DNA of 6,173 bases from an uncultured Selenomonadaceae bacterium (GTDB taxonomy: Bacteria; Bacillota; Negativicutes; Selenomonadales; Selenomonadaceae): NCBI GenBank assembly GCA_905236665.1, contig CAJONF010000045.1, forward strand, positions 1 through 6,173, read 5' to 3'. Below the pieces are notes generated by a model, which searched no databases, was not told where the DNA came from, and was given only the letters and a program-made list of their open reading frames with translations. Positions 1 to 5,816 of the stretch are shown piece after piece. Each line of letters opens with the position of its first letter. The first letter of the stretch is position 1. Made by a program: the position numbers and the translations under genes.

Positions 1-1
1 A

Positions 2-244
2 GCAATCGAAATGGCTCACCGCCACAACTACACGACCGTTACTTCTCACCGCTCCGGCGAGACCGAAGACGCAACCATTGCTGACATTGCAGTCGCCACC
101 AATAGCGGTCAAATTAAAACCGGCTCCCTTAGCCGCACCGACCGCATGGCAAAATATAATCAGCTTATCCGTATCGAAGAAGAACTCGGCAAATGCGCTG
201 TCTATGAGCGTGCACCTCTTCTCAATCGTTCGGTCGGCAGATAA
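2..244 (+). CDS. eno: Enolase, C-terminal fragment (5' end outside window)
   Basis: Enolase interconverts 2-phosphoglycerate and phosphoenolpyruvate in glycolysis and acts in the cytosol. Only the last 80 codons are present. The frame is open back to base 2, so the ATG at 11 is an internal methionine, not the start. The fragment contains the family signature SHRSGETED (fragment residues 15-23), whose His-Arg-Ser contacts the substrate phosphate, followed by TIADIAVAT and QIKTGSLSRTDR, whose Lys (residue 39) is the active-site lysine of the last barrel strand. The helix AKYNQLIRIEEELG follows. The extreme C-terminus (CAVYERAPLLNRSVGR) departs from the common bacterial ending of the type YxGxxxFYNL. 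Enolase is usually about 425-430 residues, so roughly 350 are missing on the left. A terminator follows 32 bases after the stop, ending this unit. Identification is secure. Confidence 0.96.
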   Translation, partial: AIEMAHRHNYTTVTSHRSGETEDATIADIAVATNSGQIKTGSLSRTDRMAKYNQLIRIEEELGKCAVYERAPLLNRSVGR

Positions 245-276
245 TTCGTCGGCAATATAAAACAGACTAACAAAAG

Positions 277-309
277 GCACTGTCCAAAATTTCGGGCGGT
301 GCTTTTTTT
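277..309 (+). terminator. Rho-independent terminator of eno
   Basis: A 9-bp stem pairs GCACTGTCC (277-285) with GGGCGGTGC (294-302), including two G-U pairs, around an 8-base loop. Seven T follow directly (303-309). A-residues just upstream of the stem can extend the pairing with the T-run. Position and form fit an intrinsic terminator separating eno from the next operon. Confidence 0.88.
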
Positions 310-356
310 GTTTAGCAATTAAAGATAAACAATCCCTATTTTTTTTTGAATACCTA

Positions 357-365
357 TGTTATAAT
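357..365 (+). promoter_or_regulatory. Extended -10 promoter of the acylphosphatase-aroQ-pil operon
   Basis: TGTTATAAT contains a perfect TATAAT at 360-365, preceded by the TGn extended -10 motif. No good -35 box lies at 17 +/- 1 spacing; that stretch is T-rich (nine T at 339-347). TTGAAT at 346-351 is too close to serve. The site sits just after the eno terminator and 21 bases before the first ATG, so the leader would be short. It is the only convincing promoter for the six downstream + strand genes. Confidence 0.75.
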
Positions 366-371
366 TTATTT

Positions 372-378
372 AAAGGAG
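372..378 (+). promoter_or_regulatory. Ribosome binding site of the acylphosphatase gene
   Basis: AAAGGAG lies 8 bases before the ATG at 387, a near-ideal Shine-Dalgarno match. It fixes the start of the first gene of the operon. Confidence 0.85.
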
Positions 379-386
379 TTGAGATT

Positions 387-731
387 ATGAGTTTCTGGAA
401 AAATATTTTCGGCAGTAGCGAAGATGCCGAACCAATAGAACCTGTTGACACTGAAAATGCAATAAGAAAAGCCGGACGAGCTGTCGGGCGCGTGCAAGGC
501 GTCGGTTTTCGTTTTTTTGTTCAGAGCACGGCAAAAAGTTTGGGAATCACCGGCTGGGTTAAAAATATGAGCGACGGCTCGGTTACTATGGAATTGCAGG
601 GAGAACCGCAGACCGTCGAACGTCTTATCGCCAAAATAAAACGCGGCAATGATTGGATTGTAGTCAAAGAATTTGAACTTTCCGATTTGCCCGTCGTGAA
701 GGGAGAGAATAAATTTGCAATCAAATACTGA
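387..731 (+). CDS. acyP: Acylphosphatase with N-terminal extension
   Basis: Acylphosphatases are small cytosolic enzymes that hydrolyse carboxyl-phosphate bonds (acyl phosphates). The domain spans about residues 31-114 of 114. It shows GRVQGVGFR (34-42), whose Arg42 is the phosphate-binding catalytic residue, and GWVKN (56-60), whose Asn60 positions the water. The family ending FxIxY is present as FAIKY. Before the domain lie about 30 extra residues: a short aromatic/basic start (MSFWKNIFG), then an acidic linker (SSEDAEPIEPVDTEN). Stand-alone acylphosphatases are usually about 90 residues, so this N-terminus is an addition. The start is chosen from the strong ribosome site and the promoter immediately upstream. 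It is first in the operon and overlaps the preferred aroQ start by 17 bases. The family call is secure; the physiological substrate is unknown, and the symbol is by family only. Confidence 0.92.
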   Translation: MSFWKNIFGSSEDAEPIEPVDTENAIRKAGRAVGRVQGVGFRFFVQSTAKSLGITGWVKNMSDGSVTMELQGEPQTVERLIAKIKRGNDWIVVKEFELSDLPVVKGENKFAIKY

Positions 732-1191
732 AGGAATGAACGTCAAAAGAATTTTGGTTTTGAACGGCCCGAACTTGAATTTGCTTGGCACACGCGAACC
801 GGAAATTTACGGGTGGACGACGCTAAACGATATAAACGAACTCCTGCGCGAACGTGCACATAAAGCCGGCGTCGATACGATTGATTTTCTGCAGTCGAAT
901 TACGAGGGCGAACTTGTCGAAGCGATTCAAAAAGCCCGTGGGCGTTATGATTTTATTTTGCTCAATGCCGGCGCGCTCACTCATTACAGCATTGCCCTGC
1001 GCGACGCAATAGCCGCCGTGCCTGTACCAGTGATTGAGTTGCACCTGTCGAACATTCACCGCCGCGAAGAATTTCGCCACACGTCTGTTATCGCGCCGGT
1101 TGTCATGGGGCAAATTTGCGGGTTCGGCGTGGATAGCTACATTGCCGCGCTTGACATTGCCATTAGAAAAATTCAGAAGGACACGAAATGA
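715..1191 (+). CDS. aroQ: 3-dehydroquinate dehydratase, type II
   Basis: This enzyme removes water from 3-dehydroquinate to give 3-dehydroshikimate in the shikimate pathway to aromatic amino acids; family members are cytosolic dodecamers. The motifs are all present, numbered from the TTG start: NGPNLNLLGTREP (17-29) with catalytic Arg27, IYG with catalytic Tyr32, QSNYEGELV (60-68), LLNAGALTH (82-90), ELHLSN (108-113) with the catalytic His110, and REEFRHTS (117-124) with substrate-binding Arg121. The product is 158 residues, against about 145-150 normally. Two starts are possible. TTG at 715 has GGGAG nine bases upstream and overlaps the previous gene by 17 bases. ATG at 736 gives 151 residues and matches the family N-terminus better, but AAGGA touches it with no spacing. 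I list the TTG on ribosome-site grounds; the ATG remains possible through translational coupling. The stop overlaps the next start as ATGA. Confidence 0.94.
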   Translation: MQSNTEGMNVKRILVLNGPNLNLLGTREPEIYGWTTLNDINELLRERAHKAGVDTIDFLQSNYEGELVEAIQKARGRYDFILLNAGALTHYSIALRDAIAAVPVPVIELHLSNIHRREEFRHTSVIAPVVMGQICGFGVDSYIAALDIAIRKIQKDTK

Positions 1192-2297
1192 ATAATAACT
1201 TTGATTTTATCGGGCGGCTGGAAAATCTCCGTGAAAAAATTTTTTTTGAAGAGGTCGACGCGATTTTAATAACAAAGATTGCCAACGTTACATACTTCAG
1301 CGGTTTTCGCGGTGATAGTTCAGTTTTATTTATCGGGAAAAATTTTCGCAAGCTCATAACAGACGGGCGATATATCGAACAGGCGCAGCGGCAAGCAAAA
1401 AATTTCGCACTCATCGAACAGACAGAAGGTCTTTATAAAAAAATTGTTGACGAAATAAAAATTTCCGGCTGTAAAAAAATCGGCTTTGAAAGTCTCGATA
1501 TGACGGTTGCTCAATACAGCTACTTGAAAAAAAATCTTGACGGCGTGGAATTTAAATCGGTTGAAGTGGATACGCTCCGCCAGATTAAGGACGCGGCAGA
1601 AATTTATCACATTCGCAGAGCGTGTGAGATTGCTGACGAAGCCTTCAAAAAAATTTTGGCAATTATCAAACCTGGCGTGCGTGAAATTGAGGTTGCGGCG
1701 GATTTAGAATATTTTATGCGGCGGCTCGGTTCAGAAAAGCCAGCGTTCACGACGATTGTAGCTAGTGGTTGGCGTAGCAGTCTTCCGCACGGCACAGCTA
1801 CAGATAAAAAAATTCAATCGGGCGAATTTGTCACAATGGATTTCGGCGCGGTTTTTAACGGCTATCGTTCGGACATCACGCGGACAATTTGTGTCGGCAG
1901 GGCGTCACCTGAACAGCGAAAAATGTATAACGCTCTTCTCGACGCGCAACTTTTCGGGCTGGAAATTATTACAGCTGGCAAAAGCGGCAGGGAAGTTGAT
2001 ACGGCTGTTCGTGAGCGGCTGGAGAATTTAGGTTACGGCAAATATCGGACAAGCGACGGCGATAAAGATTATTTTGTGCACGGGCTGGGACACGGCGTCG
2101 GCTTAGAGATTCACGAAGAGCCGCGACTTAGCAAGCTCAGTAAATGCGAAAAACTTTTGCCAAACATGATTGTCACGGACGAGCCTGGCATTTACTTAGA
2201 AAATTTCGGCGGCGTGCGTATTGAAGATACAGTATTAGTTACGAGCGGCAAGGCACAGCCTTTGACACGTTCGCCAAAAATTTTTATAGAGTTATAA
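1188..2297 (+). CDS. M24 family Xaa-Pro peptidase
   Basis: A metallopeptidase of the M24B 'pita-bread' family that removes an N-terminal residue preceding proline (aminopeptidase P) or cleaves Xaa-Pro dipeptides; cytosolic. It has 369 residues, close to the 350-370 of the Bacillus YqhT / E. coli YpdF type. The creatinase-like N-domain covers about 7-130 and the catalytic domain about 138-369. The five metal ligands are visible: Asp218 (MDFGA), Asp229 (YRSDITRT), His302 (GLGHGVGLEIHE), Glu332 (VTDEPGIY) and Glu346 (VRIEDT). The accessory His201 (LPHG) and His309 are also present. There is no signal peptide. The ATG overlaps the aroQ stop by four bases, with AAGGA six bases upstream (1177-1181), so translation is coupled. 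In Firmicutes this gene commonly sits between aroQ and efp; here pilT follows after 22 bases. The family is secure; whether it prefers dipeptides or longer peptides cannot be read from the sequence. Confidence 0.94.
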   Translation: MNNNFDFIGRLENLREKIFFEEVDAILITKIANVTYFSGFRGDSSVLFIGKNFRKLITDGRYIEQAQRQAKNFALIEQTEGLYKKIVDEIKISGCKKIGFESLDMTVAQYSYLKKNLDGVEFKSVEVDTLRQIKDAAEIYHIRRACEIADEAFKKILAIIKPGVREIEVAADLEYFMRRLGSEKPAFTTIVASGWRSSLPHGTATDKKIQSGEFVTMDFGAVFNGYRSDITRTICVGRASPEQRKMYNALLDAQLFGLEIITAGKSGREVDTAVRERLENLGYGKYRTSDGDKDYFVHGLGHGVGLEIHEEPRLSKLSKCEKLLPNMIVTDEPGIYLENFGGVRIEDTVLVTSGKAQPLTRSPKIFIEL

Positions 2298-2319
2298 AAA
2301 ATTCCAAAGGACAGAACTA

Positions 2320-3297
2320 ATGTTAGAAAAAATTTTACAAAAAGCGGTAAGCCTCAACGCGTCGGACGTGCATTTGACGATTGGGCAGCCGCCTTTTTTT
2401 CGTGTAAGTGGCGAGATTTTTCAAGCGGGAGAAATTTTAACTGCGCGGGACGTTGAAAATTTTTTAGAAGAAATTTTATCGCCACGACTGCGCGAAGAAC
2501 TCAAAAAAAATTTGGCAGTAGATTTTTCTCACGTCGACGAAAAAATTTCTCGTAGATTTCGCGTGAACGTCTACTATCAAAGAAAATTTCCCGCATTGGC
2601 TTTGCGATTAATTGCAAAAAAAATTCCCACGCTCGATGAACTGGGAGCACCGCCCGCGCTAAAAAAATTTTTCACAGCGGGACAAGGTTTAATTCTCGTG
2701 ACGGGGCGAACAGGTTCCGGCAAATCGACAACGCTTGCCGCCTTTTTAAACGAACTGACAAAAATTCGCCCGTGCCACCTGTTGACGCTGGAAGATCCAA
2801 TAGAATTTGAATACGCCGCAGAAAATTCCTTTATCAGCCAGCGCGAACTAGGACAGGATTTTTTGAACTTCGCGGAGGCAGTGCGAATGGCAATGCGCGA
2901 AATGCCCGATGTGCTTTTAATCGGCGAAATCCGCGACGCGGCAACAATGCACGCGGCACTTGAAGCATCGGCGGCAGGAGTTTTAGTTTTGGCGACACTG
3001 CATACAAAATCTGCGGCGGAAACTGCCATGCGCGTGGAAACAATGTTCCCACTAGTTCAGCGCGATGCAATCCGTGATTTATTTGCAGATGAATTCAGCG
3101 CGATAATTTCTCAACAGCTCGTCAAAACTCCAAACGGTCGGCGGTGCGCGGCAGAAGTTTTAATCGCCAATCCGGCGGCGCGTTCGCTGATTCGGCAGGG
3201 AAAATACGTGCAACTTCCAAACGTGATGATGAGCGGGCGAGCACAAGGTATGCAGACTATGGACGCGGCGTTAAATTTATTAGGAACTAGGAACTAG
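2320..3297 (+). CDS. pilT: Type IV pilus retraction ATPase PilT
   Basis: PilT is a hexameric cytosolic ATPase that drives pilus disassembly (twitching, DNA uptake) from beneath the platform protein PilC. Of 325 residues, about 1-100 form the PAS-like N-domain (SDVHLTIGQPPFFRVSG, RFRVN). The RecA-like core follows: Walker A GRTGSGKST (129-137), Asp box LEDPIEF (157-163), Walker B PDVLLIGEIRD (196-206) and His box TLHT (226-229). The retraction-type motif appears as AARSLIR (286-292), then GMQTMD (310-315). It lacks the extra N-domain and the tetracysteine zinc site of PilB/GspE, which argues against an extension ATPase. The Walker A has Arg where GPTG is usual, and GEIRD where PilT often has GEMRD. 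The protein ends 10 residues after GMQTMD, shorter than usual; the last codons and stop lie in a 7-base repeat array. AAAGGA is eight bases before the ATG. Confidence 0.93.
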   Translation: MLEKILQKAVSLNASDVHLTIGQPPFFRVSGEIFQAGEILTARDVENFLEEILSPRLREELKKNLAVDFSHVDEKISRRFRVNVYYQRKFPALALRLIAKKIPTLDELGAPPALKKFFTAGQGLILVTGRTGSGKSTTLAAFLNELTKIRPCHLLTLEDPIEFEYAAENSFISQRELGQDFLNFAEAVRMAMREMPDVLLIGEIRDAATMHAALEASAAGVLVLATLHTKSAAETAMRVETMFPLVQRDAIRDLFADEFSAIISQQLVKTPNGRRCAAEVLIANPAARSLIRQGKYVQLPNVMMSGRAQGMQTMDAALNLLGTRN

Positions 3298-3308
3298 TAA
3301 TTAGGGAA
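3281..3308 (+). repeat. Four tandem 7-base units (TAGGAAC-like) at the pilT end
   Basis: Read in sevens, the stretch is TAGGAAC, TAGGAAC, TAGTAAT, TAGGGAA: two perfect copies and two diverged ones. TAG opens every unit (3281, 3288, 3295, 3302), which places a stop in all three + frames. The third TAG is the pilT stop codon. The last unit runs into the AAGGAG ribosome site of the next gene. Two CTAG palindromes occur where units join (3287-3290, 3294-3297). The array is seen directly; any mobile or amplifying origin is inference. Confidence 0.75.
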
Positions 3309-3312
3309 GGAG
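3307..3312 (+). promoter_or_regulatory. Ribosome binding site deciding the Sel1-repeat gene start
   Basis: AAGGAG lies 8 bases before the ATG at 3321. An in-frame TTG at 3315 is only two bases from it, too close, so the ATG is the likely start. Confidence 0.82.
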
Positions 3313-3320
3313 AATTGGTT

Positions 3321-4070
3321 ATGAAAATGACATCTGAAGACAAATACCGAATCAAGGTGCTGGAGAAACGTATTGCAACCGGCGACTTGGAAGCCATGAT
3401 GAAATACGCCGAACTTTATCACTGTAGATTTCCTGAAGAGGTGACGCCCGCCATTGCGCAAAAAATGATAAAGTGTTACGAAACTTGCATGAATGCAGGA
3501 AATTTGACGGCGGCTTTGAATTTGGGCGCAATGTATTACAGCGGAAATTTTATACCGCGTGATTTTAGAAAAGCCATTCGCTATTACGAAAAGGCTACGG
3601 AGTCCGACGACAAGGAAACTCAAATACGGGCGTGGAATAATCTGGGCTATTGTTATTATTACGGGCGAGATATTCCCGTTGACGACGAAAAAGCTTTTAA
3701 TTGTTATATGCGAGCCGCCGTTCAGCGCGACGCCAACGCGCTTTACAAAATCGGCGATATGTACCGCTACGGTCGTTACGTTAAAAAAGATGAGCAGATG
3801 GCGGTTCTTTTTTATGAACAGGCTTTGTGCGAAGTTTATGAAAATTATCCTGAATATCCCGACATTGCCAAACGGATTGGCGAATGTGCGCTTTATGGTA
3901 TCGGCATGGAAAAAGATATTTATCGGGCGTTGAAAATGCTCACGCAAGCCGAGATAAAAACTTATAAAAAAATAAAAGAGCGTGATCCGTTCGCCGCGTC
4001 CCTGTTGCCAAAAATAAAACAAATGCTCAACGACGCGAAAAATCAAGTTGAACAGGATTTAGGTTTATAA
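3321..4070 (+). CDS. Sel1-repeat (TPR-like) protein in the pilus operon
   Basis: This 249-residue protein is built from Sel1-like helical repeats, a TPR-related fold that usually acts as a protein-protein scaffold. Four units are clear and one weaker: about 22-57 (weak), 61-97 (AALNLGAMYYSG, then RKAIRYYEKA), 102-135 (AWNNLGYCYYYGR, then EKAFNCYMRAA), 137-170 (ALYKIGDMYRYGR, then QMAVLFYEQAL) and 180-211 (IAKRIGECALYGIG, then YRALKMLTQAE). A charged helical tail follows (212-249). There is no signal peptide, lipobox or membrane segment, so it should be cytosolic. It lies 23 bases after pilT and 3 bases before pilC, so it is almost certainly co-transcribed and perhaps translationally coupled with pilC. 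A role in pilus assembly or its control is inferred from position only; the partner is unknown. The start is fixed by the ribosome site at 3307. I recognise no specific named family. Confidence 0.9.
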   Translation: MKMTSEDKYRIKVLEKRIATGDLEAMMKYAELYHCRFPEEVTPAIAQKMIKCYETCMNAGNLTAALNLGAMYYSGNFIPRDFRKAIRYYEKATESDDKETQIRAWNNLGYCYYYGRDIPVDDEKAFNCYMRAAVQRDANALYKIGDMYRYGRYVKKDEQMAVLFYEQALCEVYENYPEYPDIAKRIGECALYGIGMEKDIYRALKMLTQAEIKTYKKIKERDPFAASLLPKIKQMLNDAKNQVEQDLGL

Positions 4071-4073
4071 CGA

Positions 4074-5270
4074 ATGAAAAAATTTAAATATCGTGGCTAC
4101 GATTCTCAAGCAGTCGAACAGGTCGGCACGCTGGAGGCTGAAGATTATAGGGAAGCTTACGCCGCTTTGAACTTTCAGGGCGTTACGGTCGTCAATCTTG
4201 AAGCGGTACAGGCGAACCCCGTGCAGATCATGAAAAACTTTTTGCTTAAGTTGCAAATCGGCGGACAATGGCAAGCAATTTTTTTCCGTGAACTTAGCGT
4301 CATGCTCGGCGTGATGACTTTGCACGATTCGCTGAAAACTTTGGCAGGAGCGGCAAAAAATCACCCGTCAGAAAAAATTTTGTCGGAGCTTGTGACAGCG
4401 GTCGGCGAAGGACAGAGTTTTTCGGCGGCACTGGAACACTACGAAATAATTTTCGGCGGCGATGCAATTCAATCCGTGGAAATCGGCGAGACAAGCGGCA
4501 ATCTACAAGACGTGACAGCGCGGCTGGCGGCTCAGCTTGAAAGAAATTTTTCTACAGAAAAAAAAGTTCGCGGCGCAATGTATTATCCGGCGTTCGTATT
4601 AATTGCGGCGTTCGCGGCAACAGTCGTTCTCGTCAACGTGACATTGCCTGTCTTTGAAAATTTTTTCGTACAACAGGGCGGCAATCTCCCGCTCGCGACG
4701 CTGATTCTTTTGCACGGCGGAAAATTTTTGGCGGAAAATTTATTTCTGATAATTTTCGCGCTGATTTTTTTTACAGTTGCCAGTATCATAATCGTTCACA
4801 AAATCGCGGCGGTGAAAATTTTTTTGGACAAATTCAAATTAAATTTTAAACTCCTGCGCGAAGTCGAATTCAGAAATTTTTTCGGGCGATTGAGTTTTTT
4901 AATTGAAAGTGGCGTGACATTGGACGAAGCAATAAAACTTTGTGCGGCGGCAACAAAAAATTTAGTCATGAAAAAAATTTTGAGCGATATAAAATTTTCC
5001 GTGGAACGCGGCGCGAATTTGGGCGCAATGGTCGCAAAAAAAAATTTCCCGCCGCTGTATGTCGGTTTAATCGTGACGGGCGAATCAGGCGGCGAGCTTG
5101 TCAATATGTTGCGGCAATGCGAGCGCATGGCAGATTTTGAAGTCGAAGAAATTTTGCGGACATTGCCGGCGAAGGCAGAAATTTTCGGGACGCTCCTTGC
5201 CGGATTAATCGTGGCTACGCTGGTTTTCGCCGTCATGTTGCCGATTTTGGACGTAAGCAATTTGCTTTGA
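4074..5270 (+). CDS. pilC: Type IV pilus inner-membrane platform protein PilC (GspF family)
   Basis: PilC/GspF is the polytopic inner-membrane protein on which the pilus ATPases act to add or remove pilin subunits. The product has 398 residues, normal for the family. A short cytosolic N-terminal segment (KFKYRGYDSQ..., about 1-45) is followed by two F domains. The first spans about 68-195, with VEIGETSGNLQDV (135-147) and YYPAFVLIAAF starting a membrane helix (170-192). A second helix spans about 222-243. The second F domain is about 266-391, with FGRLSFLIESGVTLDEAI (270-287), FPPLYVGLIVTGESGGEL (325-342) and a last helix at about 369-391. The first domain's FxRxL...AG(L)P motif is degenerate. 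It begins 3 bases after the Sel1-repeat gene with only a weak AGG upstream (4061-4063), which suggests translational coupling. The stop abuts that of a convergent gene. Confidence 0.92.
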   Translation: MKKFKYRGYDSQAVEQVGTLEAEDYREAYAALNFQGVTVVNLEAVQANPVQIMKNFLLKLQIGGQWQAIFFRELSVMLGVMTLHDSLKTLAGAAKNHPSEKILSELVTAVGEGQSFSAALEHYEIIFGGDAIQSVEIGETSGNLQDVTARLAAQLERNFSTEKKVRGAMYYPAFVLIAAFAATVVLVNVTLPVFENFFVQQGGNLPLATLILLHGGKFLAENLFLIIFALIFFTVASIIIVHKIAAVKIFLDKFKLNFKLLREVEFRNFFGRLSFLIESGVTLDEAIKLCAAATKNLVMKKILSDIKFSVERGANLGAMVAKKNFPPLYVGLIVTGESGGELVNMLRQCERMADFEVEEILRTLPAKAEIFGTLLAGLIVATLVFAVMLPILDVSNLL

Positions 5271-5816
5271 TCACGGCAACTCCATAAAATAAATTTCAAG
5301 CGGGGCATTTTCTAAAAAATATCCATAGGCGCGGCGATAAATATTTTCACCGGTAAAATCGCTCTTCAGCGCGGCGCGGCTCATTAAATAAACGCCGTCG
5401 CGATAATTTTGTTCTCCCGTTTTGTTGCCGTCCGCGTCGTAAATTGGAAAGTAAACCAAATAGGTGTTGCCCAGATTGTTAATCCCGTAGTGATAAATTT
5501 TTCCGCGTTCGCCGCGCACTTCAATTTCTATTTCTATCGAGCGGTCATTAATTTTAAAATTTTTCGTGGTTGAAATGATAACTTTTTTATCGCTTGCCTG
5601 CGCTTTTGAATAGGGTAAAAGCTCTGGATTTAGTCGAACTTTTTCTGCCGCTTCAATGAGCGAACTTTCTGCCGCGTGTTGAAGTCTTTGCTCCATTTGA
5701 AAATTAAAAACTTCGCGGGCGTGATTCGCTTCCGCCTCTTGAATTCCTTTGACAATGAGCGCGATAACTAAAATCATAACCAGCCCAAAAATCGTCGCGA
5801 AACCTTTTTGATTCAT
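5271..5816 (-). CDS. Minor pilin, PilX/GspK-like
   Basis: The product has 181 residues with a class III (prepilin peptidase) signal: MNQKG, cleavage before Phe6, then a hydrophobic helix FATIFGLVMILVIALIVKG (6-24). A helical region with AAESSLIEAAEKV (48-60) resembles the amino-terminal spine of PilX/GspK minor pilins. A beta-rich region follows (ISTTKNFKI, SIEIEIEVRGERG), then a C-terminal part with repeated Tyr. Glu at mature position 5, present in most pilins, is replaced by Phe10 of the precursor. That is known in GspK-type tip subunits. The start has AGAGGG seven bases upstream and follows the preceding gene's stop with no gap (TAA then ATG), so the two are coupled. The inferred role is a tip or initiation subunit of the pilus made with PilT and PilC. 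The prepilin nature is well supported; the PilX versus GspK assignment is weaker. Confidence 0.8.
   Translation of the reverse strand: MNQKGFATIFGLVMILVIALIVKGIQEAEANHAREVFNFQMEQRLQHAAESSLIEAAEKVRLNPELLPYSKAQASDKKVIISTTKNFKINDRSIEIEIEVRGERGKIYHYGINNLGNTYLVYFPIYDADGNKTGEQNYRDGVYLMSRAALKSDFTGENIYRRAYGYFLENAPLEIYFMELP

Noticed and set aside
339..351. T9 tract as a second terminator, or TTGAAT as a -35 box
   Set aside because: No stem precedes the T-run, and TTGAAT is only eight bases from the -10 box.
366..791. A 141-codon - strand frame over the acylphosphatase gene and promoter
   Set aside because: It spans the promoter and ribosome site of a well-supported + strand gene and shows no family motif.
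2577..3029. A 150-codon - strand frame within pilT
   Set aside because: It is rich in Ser/Ala and lies wholly opposite the conserved Walker A and B coding sequence; a codon-bias shadow.
2320..3297. PilB/GspE extension ATPase in place of PilT
   Set aside because: At 325 residues it lacks the extra N-domain and the tetracysteine site, and it carries the AIRNLIR-like motif of retraction ATPases.
3315..3320. TTG at 3315 as start of the Sel1-repeat gene
   Set aside because: It is only two bases from the AAGGAG site, whereas the ATG at 3321 has ideal spacing.
3294..4046. A 250-codon open frame on the - strand opposite the Sel1-repeat gene
   Set aside because: It mirrors a + strand gene with clear repeats and a good ribosome site. 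Its own product is a low-complexity run of Phe/Ile/His with no recognisable motif, as expected of an antisense shadow.
4796..5308. A 170-codon - strand frame over the end of pilC
   Set aside because: It overlaps both the conserved second F domain and the minor pilin gene end; its product is basic and low in complexity with no motif.
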